Positions 1 through 9,219 are shown, counted from the first letter of the stretch. The stretch: DNA of 64,000 nucleotides from Pseudaminobacter salicylatoxidans (GCF_003148475.1 NZ_QGGG01000001.1:372001-436000); one strand, 5' to 3'. The notes: generated from the sequence alone by a model not told the origin. Program-made: numbers and translations.

Positions 1-100
1 GCAATCCGATTGCCTTCGCGAAACCGGTCCCGATAGATCAGCGATCGATGAAGCTGATCGGCACGTTCCGTGTTTCGCGGCCGGCGTCGCGTCGCAGCAG

Positions 101-712
101 ATGCGCGTGCTGCTGCGGACAGCGGATAGCGACCTTCTGCACGCCCTGCGACACCACACGGGCCTGAACTTCTTTGACCTGCCTGCCTCGGTCATGGAAC
201 TTCTCGCCCGAAGCCCCATCGACTGGATCGTCGAAACGCCGGTTGGGCGGCTTGAGTTCAGGCAGCGCTTAACGAGCCATTCCCTGAATATGCCATGCCC
301 TGTATTTATCGACCGCGACCTGCTGGCGAGCGGACTTACCTATGCGCGCGGCATAGCCATTCCGCCCGGATGGATGCCTTGCGGCTATATTTTTCCACCG
401 CACCCTGCGCGCGCCGCGCCGGGGATGCCCAAGCACTTCGATGAACGGGAGCATCTGCGCTTCCAGCAGATACTCGACCGTTTTGGCATTGCTGAACTGG
501 TGAGCCTGAAGCGACAGACGGAGGCCGACATTGCCGCCGGCACGACAGTGATGCAGCCGCTCAAGACCCGCCACGAGACCGATATCGTTCGTGTCGTACT
601 CAGGCAGCGGCTGACGATGGGACATGGCGCAGGCCTGGAGCCCTGGATGGAGGTCTTCGACAGACCGCTTCTGGAGGCGGTGCGAAAGCGGCCCGACGCC
701 AGCAATCGATAA
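101..712 (+). CDS. Unrecognised protein, possibly 5'-truncated by the window edge
   Basis: I do not recognise this 203-residue protein. The first ATG in the window is at 101, but the same frame is open without a stop back to base 2, so the real start may lie outside the window. It ends with TAA 35 bases before the agmatinase start, on the same strand, so the two may be co-transcribed. There is no signal peptide or membrane segment. The C-terminal half looks helical and charged. A regulator or enzyme partner of the ureohydrolase is possible but not shown. Confidence 0.4.
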   Translation: MRVLLRTADSDLLHALRHHTGLNFFDLPASVMELLARSPIDWIVETPVGRLEFRQRLTSHSLNMPCPVFIDRDLLASGLTYARGIAIPPGWMPCGYIFPPHPARAAPGMPKHFDEREHLRFQQILDRFGIAELVSLKRQTEADIAAGTTVMQPLKTRHETDIVRVVLRQRLTMGHGAGLEPWMEVFDRPLLEAVRKRPDASNR

Positions 713-747
713 CCGGATTTGCCAATGTGATTCCGAGAGGAGGAACC

Positions 748-1701
748 ATGACGAGACTTACCGTTGCGCCGCGCGATGTGAACCGCACCTTCATGAACTT
801 TCCGTTCGTGGAGGACCTCGATACGCTGAAGGCGGACATCACGATCATCGGCATGCCCTATGGCAGCCCCTATTCGATCGACGAGATGACAAACGACCAG
901 ACCAATGGCCCGACCGCCATGCGTCGCGCTTCGCGCAACATCAGCGTCGATCTGGACCGCTATGATTTCGACATCGGCGGCACGCTGTTCGACGGACAGG
1001 ACATCAAGGTGGTGGATGTCGGCGACGTACCGGGCGAGGCGGCGGACATTGGCGGGCACTACCGCCGCTCCGAGGCGGCGATCCGCAAAATCCTTGCCGC
1101 CGGTGCCATGCCGATCATTCTGGGCGGTGATCACGGCATTCCCATTCCGGTCCTGCGCGCGCTGGACGGCGAAGGGCCGATCACGGTGATCCAGATCGAT
1201 GCGCATCTCGACTGGCTCGACGAAAGGAACGGCGTAAAGGACGGCTATTCGAGCAATATGCGCCGTGCCTCCGAGATGGCGCATGTCGATCGCATCTTCC
1301 AGCTTGGCATTCGCGGGCAGGGCAGCGCACGCTTCGAGGAAATCGAGGCGGCTCGTGCCTATGGCGTCGATATCGTCACCGCCGCACAATGGGAGAAAGA
1401 GGGTACGGACGCGATCCTGGCGCGCATCCCCGACGGCGGGCGCTACTATCTTACGCTCGATGCCGACGGTCTTGATCCGGCGGTGATGCCTGCTGTCGCC
1501 GCACCATCCCCCGGCGGCATCAGCTATCGCCAGACAATCGACCTCATCAAGGGCGTGATCGGCAAGGGGCGGCTCGTCGGCATGGACATGGTCGAGATTA
1601 CACCCTCGCGCGACATCAACGAGATCAGTTCGATCACGGCAGGCAATATCATCCTGAACGCAATCGGCGCTGCGGTGCGCGCTGGCTATTTCAAACGCTG
1701 A
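748..1701 (+). CDS. Agmatinase/arginase-family ureohydrolase
   Basis: A 317-residue member of the dinuclear manganese ureohydrolase family, which hydrolyses guanidino compounds such as agmatine or guanidinobutyrate to an amine plus urea. The metal-binding motifs are all visible: GGDHG, IDAHLDW and TLDADGLDP, supplying the His and Asp ligands. The start is placed at ATG 748, behind GAGAGGAGG at 735-743, rather than at the in-frame GTG 727. The C-terminal motif DMVEITPSRD is also typical of the family. The substrate cannot be read from sequence: agmatinase is the usual annotation, but guanidinobutyrase or guanidinopropionase are equally possible. It follows the unrecognised gene at 101 on the same strand and converges with the Nudix-like gene. 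Confidence 0.85.
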   Translation: MTRLTVAPRDVNRTFMNFPFVEDLDTLKADITIIGMPYGSPYSIDEMTNDQTNGPTAMRRASRNISVDLDRYDFDIGGTLFDGQDIKVVDVGDVPGEAADIGGHYRRSEAAIRKILAAGAMPIILGGDHGIPIPVLRALDGEGPITVIQIDAHLDWLDERNGVKDGYSSNMRRASEMAHVDRIFQLGIRGQGSARFEEIEAARAYGVDIVTAAQWEKEGTDAILARIPDGGRYYLTLDADGLDPAVMPAVAAPSPGGISYRQTIDLIKGVIGKGRLVGMDMVEITPSRDINEISSITAGNIILNAIGAAVRAGYFKR

Positions 1702-1714
1702 GGTGGTTCACGGC

Positions 1715-1740
1715 GAGGCGACCTGCGGTCAGGCCGCCTC
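1715..1740. terminator. Stem-loop between convergent genes
   Basis: GAGGCG-A-CCTG, loop CGGT, CAGG-C-CGCCTC gives a nested 10-bp stem with one internal mismatch. It sits between the agmatinase stop and the Nudix gene and overlaps the stop codon of the latter. There is no clear T-run, so termination is only likely, not shown. Confidence 0.4.
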
Positions 1741-2208
1741 GCGAAGAGGCTCCAGGAAGCCGGGGTTTGCATCAAGCGACGAAAACAATCGCTTCAACTC
1801 GAGATCCGTGACCGCATTGGCGGCATCGTTCAGGAAGAACCAGCGGCGCTTGCGGCGCACACGTTCCGGCCAGTGGGTCAAGGTTCCCCGCACCTTCAGG
1901 CCGTAGAGCACGACCGTGGAAGGGCGCGCCAAAACGCTGGTATAGGACCCAAGCGGGTTCGGATCGAGATGGCCGAATACACCGGCCTTCTCGAAAGCTT
2001 CGGTCATCGCCATCTGGCGCGGTGTCCTGTCGTCGCTCGTCAAAGCGCTGGGCAACTGCCAGCGCTCCTCGTCACGCGACGTGACGAGCAATATCTTGAT
2101 CTCACCCTGTTTCGTACGCCGCCATGGAAGGGCGCCGTAGCGCGTCCGCTCCATGACGGTTGGTGTCGGGCTGGATCGCAGGGTGGATGGCCGCAGAGCC
2201 GACCTCAT
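1729..2208 (-). CDS. Nudix-fold protein with degenerate Nudix box
   Basis: A 159-residue protein. The segment YGALPWRR...KILLVTSRDEERWQLPSAL is the typical N-terminal sheet of the diphosphoinositol-polyphosphate type (MutT-like) Nudix proteins. The start at 2208 is chosen because GGAGGG lies just upstream on the minus strand; a longer open frame to 2400 has no such signal. In the Nudix box (GX5EX7REUXEEXGU) the first Gly is replaced, the region reads TEAFEKAG in place of REAWEEAG, and so the Arg and the last metal-binding Glu are missing. It may be weakly active, act on a different substrate, or bind nucleotides without catalysis. It stands alone, between the agmatinase and the tetrulose operon. 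Confidence 0.7.
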   Translation of the reverse strand: MRSALRPSTLRSSPTPTVMERTRYGALPWRRTKQGEIKILLVTSRDEERWQLPSALTSDDRTPRQMAMTEAFEKAGVFGHLDPNPLGSYTSVLARPSTVVLYGLKVRGTLTHWPERVRRKRRWFFLNDAANAVTDLELKRLFSSLDANPGFLEPLREAA

Positions 2209-2670
2209 AGGCGCCCTCCGGGCCTCACCTCCATGTTGCCAAGACGCGGCTGGATGGGCGTGCGCCTGCCATCGGCACACCACACACAACGCACCGCTGC
2301 CCGCGGCAGGCTGCGGCGGCAGGACTTGCAGATCGAAAGAGGCTGTCTGTAGATCAATTGAATACTCCGGTAAAAAGCGCGCGTCGCGCAGCAAATGCAC
2401 CGCAAATCGACTTTAAGATGCGGTCCCGGAGCGGAAAGTCCTGTGCGGTGTTCAGTCGATCACAAGTCGCTCCGGGAAAAACCACTTGCTTTCCCGGCGA
2501 GCCTCGAAATCAAAATGAAAGTTTTCATGCACATGCCATCAATGTAGTGACAAGAATTTATAAAACAAGGGGTTAGCCTGTCGACCGCCGTGTTTGACGC
2601 AGTGACCGCAGATCGCGACGGACGAGCGCGTCCTCGCGGGTTCGCCTTGAAGTTTCGCGACGACAAAGCA
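2209..2670. other. Intergenic stretch without a recognisable gene
   Basis: About 460 bases with no open frame that resembles a protein. The part from 2209 should hold the promoter of the minus-strand Nudix gene. An AT-rich stretch at about 2500-2570 contains the small palindrome ATGAAA-GT-TTTCAT (2515-2528). I see no tRNA, riboswitch or mobile-element signature. Confidence 0.5.
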
Positions 2671-2706
2671 CGGACACCCGAGCCGCGTCAGCAGTTCGGG
2701 TGTCCG
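2671..2706 (-). terminator. Hairpin downstream of the tetrulose operon
   Basis: CGGACACCCGA (2671-2681) and TCGGGTGTCCG (2696-2706) form a perfect 11-bp stem with a 14-base loop, 42 bases after the stop of the DhaK-DhaL gene. The T-tail on the minus strand is poor (TGCTTTGTCG), so a Rho-independent terminator is likely but not ideal. Confidence 0.6.
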
Positions 2707-2748
2707 GGTGGGCAATGGATAGGGTCCCGGCGGACGGCCGGCGGCAGA

Positions 2749-4521
2749 TCAGCGCAGGGCGCGCTCCAGTGCCTCGGCCATGGCGCGCAGCGTCACGAAG
2801 GTCGAGGCCGCGCCCGGATCGATATGGCCGAGCGAACGCTCACCGAGCTTGCTCGAGCGGCCCTTGCGCGCCGCGATCTTCGCAGTGGCGTTCATGCCTT
2901 CTTCGGCACCTCTGGCTGCCGCCTGCAGGCAAGCCAGCGTGGATGCGCCGCCCTGCAGCGCCTGCGCAGCCTGATGGGCCGCCGGCACCCAGGCATCCAC
3001 CATCGTCTTGTCGCCGGGTTCGGCCTTGCCTCGTTCACGAATGCCGTTCGCTGCCGCATCGATGAAGGTAACCATCGCTGCCCCGTCGAGACCGGCACGG
3101 CCACGTGCGCTTGCGCCTGCGCGCTGGAAGGCGGTGGCGTAAAGCGGACCTGACGAAGCGCCCACCGCATCGAGGAATGCCTTGGCAATGCGCTTGCAGA
3201 TGGCTTCGATGTCGTCATTGTCCGAAACCTCGTCCAATGCGTGGCCTACCGCAGACCAGCCGATTCCCATCGTGACGCCGTGGTCGCCGTCGCCAATGAC
3301 GCCATCGAGTTCGGAGAGCCAATCCTTGTGGGTCTCGATCGCCGCACCGACATTGCGGATCATGGAGACAAAGATTTCCGGCGTTACTTCGCCGCCGGGG
3401 CGTTCGCCCGCTATGGTGTCGCTGCTGGCGGCGACGGCATCAGCGCGGTTGCCGACTGCTTTCGAGATGCCGTGACCCACACCGGCATGACCGTTCGCGC
3501 GCGGCGAAACAATCCCCACCTGCAAGGCGGCTGTGTGACAGGGGTGCTCGAGCAGGGCCTTCAGTTCGTCATCGAGTTTGAGAAGCGTGATCGAAGCGCC
3601 GGCCATTTCGAGCGAGGTCACATATTCGCCGACGAAGGAGCGATGGATGGACACGCCCTTTTCGTCCAGATGCTGCTTCACGCGCCGGTGCAGCAGATAA
3701 AGCTCCATCTGCGAGGTTGAGCCGAGGCCGTTGACCAGCAGGGCCACTTCCTCGCCCCTGGCAAGCGTCAGTTCGGCGAAGATGCGCTCCAGCAGGGCGT
3801 CAGTCACCTGATCGGCTGTTTCGAGCGGCCCGCGGCGGATGCCCGGCTCGCCATGTATGCCCATGCCGATTTCCATCTCGTCGTCGCCCAGCGAGAAATT
3901 CGGCTTCAGCGTCTGCGGCAGCGAGCAGGCGCCCAGCGCAACGCCCATGGTGAAGGTGGCGCGATTGGCCTTTTCGGTCACGGCAACCACGGCGTCGAGA
4001 TCGGCCATGCGGTCTGCGGCGGCGCCTGCGATCTTGAAGACGAAGAAATCACCGGCAATGCCGCGCCGTTCCTGTGCCCGGTCGGTCGGCGCGGAGGCGA
4101 CGTCGTCGGTGACGCGCACGGTGCGCACCTTGATGCCTTCGGCTGCGGCTTCCTCGGCGGCCATGTCGAAATTCATCACGTCGCCGGAATAATTGCCGTA
4201 GAGATACAGCACGCCAGCCCCGCCATCGACCGCGCGCGTGGCTTCAAGGATCGGCTCCGGCGAGGGCGAGGCAAAGACGTTGCCGATCGCGGCGGCATCC
4301 GCGAGACCGCGGCCGACATAGCCGACGAAGGCGGGCTCATGGCCGGAGCCACCGCCAACGACGATGCCGACCTTGCCCTGACGCGGCCCATCCATCGCCA
4401 CGACGGCGCGGCCGGTTTCCCCGGTGCGTCCGAGCAGGTCCGGATGGGCGCCGAGGATGCCCTCGATCATCTCGGGGATGATGTCGTCGGGGTTGTTGAT
4501 CAGCTTTTTGGTCTTGGTCAC
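2749..4521 (-). CDS. DhaK-DhaL fused ketose kinase (dihydroxyacetone/erythrulose kinase)
   Basis: A 590-residue single-chain kinase. The N-terminal DhaK domain (about 1-330) carries GGGSGHEP near residue 60, NYSGDVMNFDMA near 109 and GIHGEPG near 223, the last with the His that binds the substrate carbonyl covalently. The C-terminal DhaL domain (about 380-590) carries GDGDHGVTMGIG, the metal-ATP site. Such fused enzymes use ATP, not the PTS. Homologues phosphorylate dihydroxyacetone, glyceraldehyde, or L-/D-erythrulose (LerK and DerK of Mycolicibacterium smegmatis). Last gene of a nine-gene operon whose other enzymes resemble EryC, EryH and EryI, so a C4 ketose is the more likely substrate. 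Family assignment is firm; substrate is inference. Confidence 0.9.
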   Translation of the reverse strand: MTKTKKLINNPDDIIPEMIEGILGAHPDLLGRTGETGRAVVAMDGPRQGKVGIVVGGGSGHEPAFVGYVGRGLADAAAIGNVFASPSPEPILEATRAVDGGAGVLYLYGNYSGDVMNFDMAAEEAAAEGIKVRTVRVTDDVASAPTDRAQERRGIAGDFFVFKIAGAAADRMADLDAVVAVTEKANRATFTMGVALGACSLPQTLKPNFSLGDDEMEIGMGIHGEPGIRRGPLETADQVTDALLERIFAELTLARGEEVALLVNGLGSTSQMELYLLHRRVKQHLDEKGVSIHRSFVGEYVTSLEMAGASITLLKLDDELKALLEHPCHTAALQVGIVSPRANGHAGVGHGISKAVGNRADAVAASSDTIAGERPGGEVTPEIFVSMIRNVGAAIETHKDWLSELDGVIGDGDHGVTMGIGWSAVGHALDEVSDNDDIEAICKRIAKAFLDAVGASSGPLYATAFQRAGASARGRAGLDGAAMVTFIDAAANGIRERGKAEPGDKTMVDAWVPAAHQAAQALQGGASTLACLQAAARGAEEGMNATAKIAARKGRSSKLGERSLGHIDPGAASTFVTLRAMAEALERALR

Positions 4522-4590
4522 GACAATGCTCCTGAGAAGCCGGTCAGGCGGCCTGAAGGTCAGGCACGTTCTTTGAAAGATTTGCGGCCG

Positions 4591-5475
4591 TTATGCGGCC
4601 TGCCTGAGCAGACGCACGGCCTTCTTCATGTCTTCCAGCACGAAATCATCGGTCTCCTCGAAGGGGTAGATGATTTCGAGCAGGTATGTCTGGTCGGTCA
4701 GCTTGTGACGTTTCCAGAAATCGGCGAGGATTTCCGGCGTCACGATGCCGTCGCGGGTGAAGTTCCAGTGGCGGTCGAGCAGGCCGTCGGTCTGCTGGAT
4801 GTGGAAGGCGCCGATATAGTCGCCGCAGATACGCATCCACAGATCCATGTCCGCGTCTTCCTTGAACAGCGGCGTGAACAGGGCATGCCCCCAGTCCACC
4901 ATCAGCCGCACCGGAATGTCGGTGGCGCCGTCAAGGTCCTTCATCAGCTTGAGCGAGTCGGCGGCGGAGGAGGGGAATTCGGTCGCCAGCGGCACCGGCT
5001 CGATCATCAGGCTGGTGAGGCCGCTCTTCCTGGCATGACGCGACAGATCGACAAGCGCTTCCAGCGCCTCGCGATAGATGTCCTCGCGCCGCCGCGGGTC
5101 GAGCGCGTCATCGGCCGAATAGGGGCCGAACGGCATGCCGGCGGTCGGCACTTCCATCGCGGCCGTCATGTCGATGGCACGCTTGAAGTGTTCCTTGCCC
5201 AGCGCGCGCAGTTCCGGCGTCGGTGCGAGGAAATGATTGTAGGTGTAGGAGGCAAGACCGCCGAAATTGCTCTCGATGGTCACGCTGGCGGCCTTGAATC
5301 CGGCGGCGTAATCCCTGGCGATGCGGTCGCGCTCAGCGGATGGCCACCACGGGTCCACGAGGTCCCATGTGAACTGGGCGTGGTCGAGGCCGAGGTCTTC
5401 TTTCACCACCTTGGCCAGACGATCACCGCCGAGCCAGCGCTTGATGGCGAAGCTGAGATTTGCGCCGAGTTTCAT
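4591..5475 (-). CDS. TIM-barrel sugar-phosphate epimerase, EryC-like
   Basis: A 294-residue xylose-isomerase-like TIM-barrel protein. The N terminus MKLGANLSFAIKRW, the segment QFTWDLVDPWWP and the metal-site regions MIEPVP, MVDWGHALF and FHIQQTDG resemble Brucella EryC. EryC is now understood as D-erythrulose-1-phosphate 3-epimerase, giving L-erythrulose 1-phosphate. The start ATG 5475 has GAGAGG upstream. It lies between the ABC permease and the ketose kinase in the same operon, as expected for a step after phosphorylation. The exact tetrulose phosphate is inferred from the family and from the EryH/EryI-like enzymes in the operon. Confidence 0.8.
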   Translation of the reverse strand: MKLGANLSFAIKRWLGGDRLAKVVKEDLGLDHAQFTWDLVDPWWPSAERDRIARDYAAGFKAASVTIESNFGGLASYTYNHFLAPTPELRALGKEHFKRAIDMTAAMEVPTAGMPFGPYSADDALDPRRREDIYREALEALVDLSRHARKSGLTSLMIEPVPLATEFPSSAADSLKLMKDLDGATDIPVRLMVDWGHALFTPLFKEDADMDLWMRICGDYIGAFHIQQTDGLLDRHWNFTRDGIVTPEILADFWKRHKLTDQTYLLEIIYPFEETDDFVLEDMKKAVRLLRQAA

Positions 5476-5525
5476 GTTCTGCCTCTCCCGGTATGCTTGG
5501 TATGCTTGCTGTGAGATTGGACGGG

Positions 5526-6488
5526 TCAGCCTTCGCGGCGGATGTAGCGGCGCGAGATGGCGTCGAACGAGATGGCGAGCACCACGATTGCGCCGCTGAC
5601 CACGCCCTGCCAGTAGGGCGAGACGCCGAACAGCACGATGATGTTCTCGATGATGGCGATGATGGCCGCACCGAAGATCGCACCCAGCGGGGTGCCGACA
5701 CCGCCGGTGGTGGCCACGCCGCCGATGACCGACGCCGCGATCGGGGGCAGAACCCAGGTGTCGCCGATGGACGGCTGCGCCGTGCCGAGACGCGCCACCA
5801 TCAGAAGGCCCGCGAGCGCCGCCAGAAGACCGGCAAGCGTGAAGATCGCCACGCGCACGCGGTCAACCTTGATGCCGAGCATCTTGGCGGCCTGCGTATT
5901 GTTGCCGACGGCATACATATAGCGGCCGAAGGGCGTCTTCAGCGTGATGAACGTACCGATTGCCAGCACCACGAGCATGATGATGAACGGCACGGGGATG
6001 CCGTAAACGGTGCCACGGCCGAGGAACTGGATTTCGGCCGGAATGCCGGTGATCGCGACACCCTTGGTCAGCACCAGTGTCACGCCGCCATAGATGCCCG
6101 CGGTACCGATTGTGAGCACGAGCGAGTGAAGGCGCAGCTTCGTCACCAGAATGCCGTTGATGAAGCCGAGAGCCGCGCCCATGGCCAGCGCAAGCCCCAG
6201 GGCAACCACGGGGTTGATGCCGTAATTGACCATCAGAATGCCGGAGATGATGCCGCACAGACCGCCGATGACGCCAAGCGACAGGTCGAGTTCGCCCAGG
6301 ATCAGCAGCATGGACTGGCCGATCGTCACCAGCCCGACAAAGGCCAGCGAACGGGCGATGACCGACATGTTGTAAGAGGTCAGGAAGTAGGGCGACAGCA
6401 GCGCGGAAATGCCGAAGATGATCAGCAGCGCCACGAACACGCCCGCAAGCGGATTGGCGACGAGGCTGGCAAGAGGATTACGCTGCAT
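5526..6488 (-). CDS. Sugar ABC transporter permease (ribose/erythritol type)
   Basis: A 320-residue inner-membrane permease of the RbsC family with about eight to ten hydrophobic segments, including the conserved GELDLSLGVIGGL (similar to the GGIDLSVG motif) and YAVGNNTQAAKMLGIKVDRV, the coupling loop. The start at 6488 gives an 11-base overlap with the ATPase gene; the longer open frame upstream is a shadow of that gene. With the ATPase and binding protein it forms a CUT2-type importer comparable to EryEFG. Substrate is likely the C4 sugar or sugar alcohol handled by the operon. Confidence 0.9.
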   Translation of the reverse strand: MQRNPLASLVANPLAGVFVALLIIFGISALLSPYFLTSYNMSVIARSLAFVGLVTIGQSMLLILGELDLSLGVIGGLCGIISGILMVNYGINPVVALGLALAMGAALGFINGILVTKLRLHSLVLTIGTAGIYGGVTLVLTKGVAITGIPAEIQFLGRGTVYGIPVPFIIMLVVLAIGTFITLKTPFGRYMYAVGNNTQAAKMLGIKVDRVRVAIFTLAGLLAALAGLLMVARLGTAQPSIGDTWVLPPIAASVIGGVATTGGVGTPLGAIFGAAIIAIIENIIVLFGVSPYWQGVVSGAIVVLAISFDAISRRYIRREG

Positions 6489-7983
6489 TCTTGGTCTCCG
6501 TGCCGAAGATCGCTCCCACGAGCGTCTCATTGGCTGTGGTTTCGGCGTCGAAGTCGCCGGTAATTTTTCCCGTGTGCATGGTGATGATGCGGCTCGAGCA
6601 TTTGCGCAGTTCGTCCATTTCGGACGAGACCAGGATGATGCCGACACCTTCCTCGGCCAGCGTCTTCATGATCTTGTAGATTTCGGCCTTGGTGCGCACG
6701 TCGATGCCCTTGGTGGGTTCGTCGAAAATGAGCACCTTGGGACGAGTCGCCATGGCGCGACCGATAATCGCCTTCTGCTGGTTGCCACCCGACAGAAACA
6801 TGATCTTCTTTTCCATGTCGGGTGTCTTGATGTCGTAGGCCTTGATGATCTCAAGCACCTTCGAGCGCTCCCTTGCGGCAGAGATGCCGAATTTGGAAAG
6901 CGTCTCGTCAAGGATGGAGATGCCGATATTCTCGCGCACGCTGAGCATCGGCAGGATGCCGTGATGCTTGCGCTCCTCGGAGAGATACAGCATGCCGTTC
7001 CTGACCGAATGGCTGGTGTCGCCGAGCTTCCAGGGCGCGCCCTTCACGGTGACACTGCCGGCCTTGGGCTTGAGGAAGCCGAACATCGTCTGCATGACTT
7101 CGGAACGGCCCGCACCGACGAGGCCGGCAAAGCCCAGAATCTCGCCGCGCTTGAGCGTGAAGGACACGTCCTCGAACCGCTCGCCGCTGAGGCCCTTCAC
7201 GTCGAGGATGGTTTCTTCTGGCAACTCCGGCTGCTTTACCGGCCGGAAATTCTGTTCGAGCTCAAGTTCGGCACCCGACATGGCACGGATCAGACCCGCT
7301 TCGGACGTCTCGGCCATGCGACCGGCCTCGACCTTGCGGCCGTTGCGCAGCACCGTGTAGTCGTCGCCGATCTCGAAGACCTCGTCCATCTTGTGCGAGA
7401 TGAAGACGATAGCGTGTTCGCGGTCGCGGAATCCGGAAATCACCTTGAACACGCGGTCGACCTCGGTACGGGTCAGCGAGGAGGTCGGCTCGTCGAGGAT
7501 CAGCACCTTCATGTGCTTGTTGGTGGAGGCGCGGGCGATCTGCAGAAGCTGCTGGTCGGAAACGGAGATATTGCGCACCAGATCGGTCGGACGCGCGCTG
7601 ATGGCGAAACGGTCGAGATAGTCCTGCGCGGCCTTGCGGATTGCGCCGTGGTCTATCGTCAGACCGCCGAAATCCGAGCGATCATAGGGAATGAACAGGT
7701 TCTCTGCGACGCTCAGATGCGGAAACAGGTTCAGTTCCTGCGGCACATAGGCGACGAGATTGAAGACGTCAGGATGCTGTGCGGTATCGCGGCCGTCGAT
7801 CGTGATCGTGCCGCGGCTGGGGTGGTCGGCACCGGTGAGCAGCTTGACCAGCGTGGACTTTCCCGCCCCGTTCTCGCCGGCGAGAATGTGGACGCGCCCA
7901 AGCTCGAGGGAAAGATCGACGTCATCGAGCGCGGTCACGCCGGGGAAATCGCGCCCCACCTTGTGAACTTCGAGAAATGCCAT
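6478..7983 (-). CDS. Sugar ABC transporter ATP-binding protein, two ATPase domains
   Basis: A 501-residue RbsA-type ATPase with two nucleotide-binding domains. The first has GENGAGKSTLVK (Walker A), ISVSDQQLLQIARA (signature) and VLILDEPTSSL. The second has GLVGAGRSEVMQ (a degenerate P-loop, as in RbsA), LSGGNQQKAIIGRA and VLIFDEPTKGID. It energises uptake with the permease that overlaps its 3' end. The binding-protein gene lies upstream, separated by a stable hairpin (8043-8074). Confidence 0.92.
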   Translation of the reverse strand: MAFLEVHKVGRDFPGVTALDDVDLSLELGRVHILAGENGAGKSTLVKLLTGADHPSRGTITIDGRDTAQHPDVFNLVAYVPQELNLFPHLSVAENLFIPYDRSDFGGLTIDHGAIRKAAQDYLDRFAISARPTDLVRNISVSDQQLLQIARASTNKHMKVLILDEPTSSLTRTEVDRVFKVISGFRDREHAIVFISHKMDEVFEIGDDYTVLRNGRKVEAGRMAETSEAGLIRAMSGAELELEQNFRPVKQPELPEETILDVKGLSGERFEDVSFTLKRGEILGFAGLVGAGRSEVMQTMFGFLKPKAGSVTVKGAPWKLGDTSHSVRNGMLYLSEERKHHGILPMLSVRENIGISILDETLSKFGISAARERSKVLEIIKAYDIKTPDMEKKIMFLSGGNQQKAIIGRAMATRPKVLIFDEPTKGIDVRTKAEIYKIMKTLAEEGVGIILVSSEMDELRKCSSRIITMHTGKITGDFDAETTANETLVGAIFGTETKNAA

Positions 7984-8042
7984 CGCAACATCATCCTTGA
8001 GGATGAAAGGCCGCTCTGTCGGGTCGGCCGATCCTGAGTTTT

Positions 8043-8074
8043 ACGCGTGGCGCCGAAAATCCGGCGCCACGCGT
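8043..8074 (-). other. Strong stem-loop between binding-protein and ATPase genes
   Basis: ACGCGTGGCGCCG (8043-8055) and CGGCGCCACGCGT (8062-8074) form a perfect 13-bp stem with a 6-base loop. There is no T-run on the minus strand, so it is more likely an mRNA 3'-end stabiliser or attenuator that raises binding-protein expression over the membrane components than a full terminator. Confidence 0.6.
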
Positions 8075-8125
8075 GCGTGCCCTTGGGAGGAGCAGCCGCA
8101 CGCGCCAGCATGCGGCTGGACGGGC

Positions 8126-9070
8126 TTATTCGCCGACATTGTCCTTGTTGAGGATGGCAATGCCGGTGTCGATGTATTTCGGCGTCTCGATGCCGAGGGC
8201 TTTCTGCCACATGGTCATGACAGCCCAGTAACCCTGCATCTCCGGCTTGGTGGAGGAGCTGGAGTCGGCAACGCCGTCGCGGATGAGCTGCAGCATTTCG
8301 GGCAGGTTGTCGAGACCGACGAGGATGACCTCGCCCTTCTTGCCGGCTTCCTGGATAGCCTGGCCGATACCGATCGGACCGGCAGCGTCGGAAGCGACCC
8401 AGCCCTTGAGGTTCGGGTTGGCCTGCATGATCGCGGCAGCCTGCTTCTGGGCCGTCTCGATGTCGTCATTGTCGATGCCGGTGGCCACGACCTTGATGTT
8501 CGGATACTCGTCGAACACCTTCTGGTGGCACTCGGCGCGGATCGCGTGGTTCGGCGCGCTCGGCACGCCCATCATGATGGCGACTTCGCCCTCTTCCTTC
8601 AGCAGTTCGACAAGACGGCGCGAGGCGATCTGTGCCTGCTCGCAAAAGTCGTTGCCGATGCTGGTCAGTTCCATGCCTTCGGGCGGAACCGAGTCGAAGA
8701 TGGTGACGGGGATTTCCTGGCCGACAGCTTCTTCCAGCGAGGCGCGGTTGCCCTTCTCGTCCAGAAGGTCGATGGCAATGCCATCCGGACGCGTGGCGAT
8801 CGAGCTTTCCAGAATCTGGTTCTGCTGCACCACATCCGCCTGCTGAGGGGCGCTGTAGTCGATCTGAACATCCGCGCCCGTCTGCGCCTTGATCACCGCG
8901 GCCGCCTGCTTGGCGCCGTCATTGACCTTGTCGAACCAGGGATGGACGACCTTCGGGATGATGACGAAGCGATAGCTATCCTTCTTTTCAAGGCCGGCCT
9001 GATCCTGGGCCAGCGCAACGCCGGGGGCGATGAACGCAGCCGCCAGCAACGACAACAGAAGTTTCTTCAT
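8126..9070 (-). CDS. Periplasmic sugar-binding protein (ribose-type, CUT2)
   Basis: A 314-residue substrate-binding protein of the RbsB/LacI-like fold. It has a Sec signal peptide (MKKLLLSLLAAAF..ALA, cleavage near residue 22). Typical elements are FVIIPKVVHPWFDKVNDGAKQAA at the start of the mature domain and GWVASDAAGPIGIGQAI and VGLDNLPEMLQLI later on. RBS GGAGGAAATT precedes ATG 9070. It is the first gene of the transport half of the operon and has its own upstream region with a palindromic operator candidate (9202-9219). It should deliver the C4 sugar or polyol to the permease. Confidence 0.92.
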   Translation of the reverse strand: MKKLLLSLLAAAFIAPGVALAQDQAGLEKKDSYRFVIIPKVVHPWFDKVNDGAKQAAAVIKAQTGADVQIDYSAPQQADVVQQNQILESSIATRPDGIAIDLLDEKGNRASLEEAVGQEIPVTIFDSVPPEGMELTSIGNDFCEQAQIASRRLVELLKEEGEVAIMMGVPSAPNHAIRAECHQKVFDEYPNIKVVATGIDNDDIETAQKQAAAIMQANPNLKGWVASDAAGPIGIGQAIQEAGKKGEVILVGLDNLPEMLQLIRDGVADSSSSTKPEMQGYWAVMTMWQKALGIETPKYIDTGIAILNKDNVGE

Positions 9071-9201
9071 AATTTCCTCCAGACTGTGGGGTCGCCGCGC
9101 GGCCCGCCTCTCGATCGCAGACGTTGGAATTGCATGGGGAAATCAGGACCGGCTTCCGCCGCGGCTCCCGGAACCGACGTCAACGAAGGCACCATAACAG
9201 A

Positions 9202-9219
9202 TGTAAATTGAGAATTACA
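9202..9219. promoter_or_regulatory. Palindromic operator candidate upstream of the transporter genes
   Basis: TGTAAATTGAGAATTACA, an 18-bp imperfect palindrome with TGTAA/TTACA ends, 132 bases upstream of the binding-protein start. A close relative lies at 12294-12311 in front of the first gene of the same operon. It is a candidate site for the SorC-family regulator encoded at 9359-10309. Confidence 0.5.

Noticed and set aside
385-1389. Long open frame on the minus strand opposite the first gene and the agmatinase gene
   Set aside because: High-GC shadow of the plus-strand genes; its translation has no recognisable domain and no RBS.
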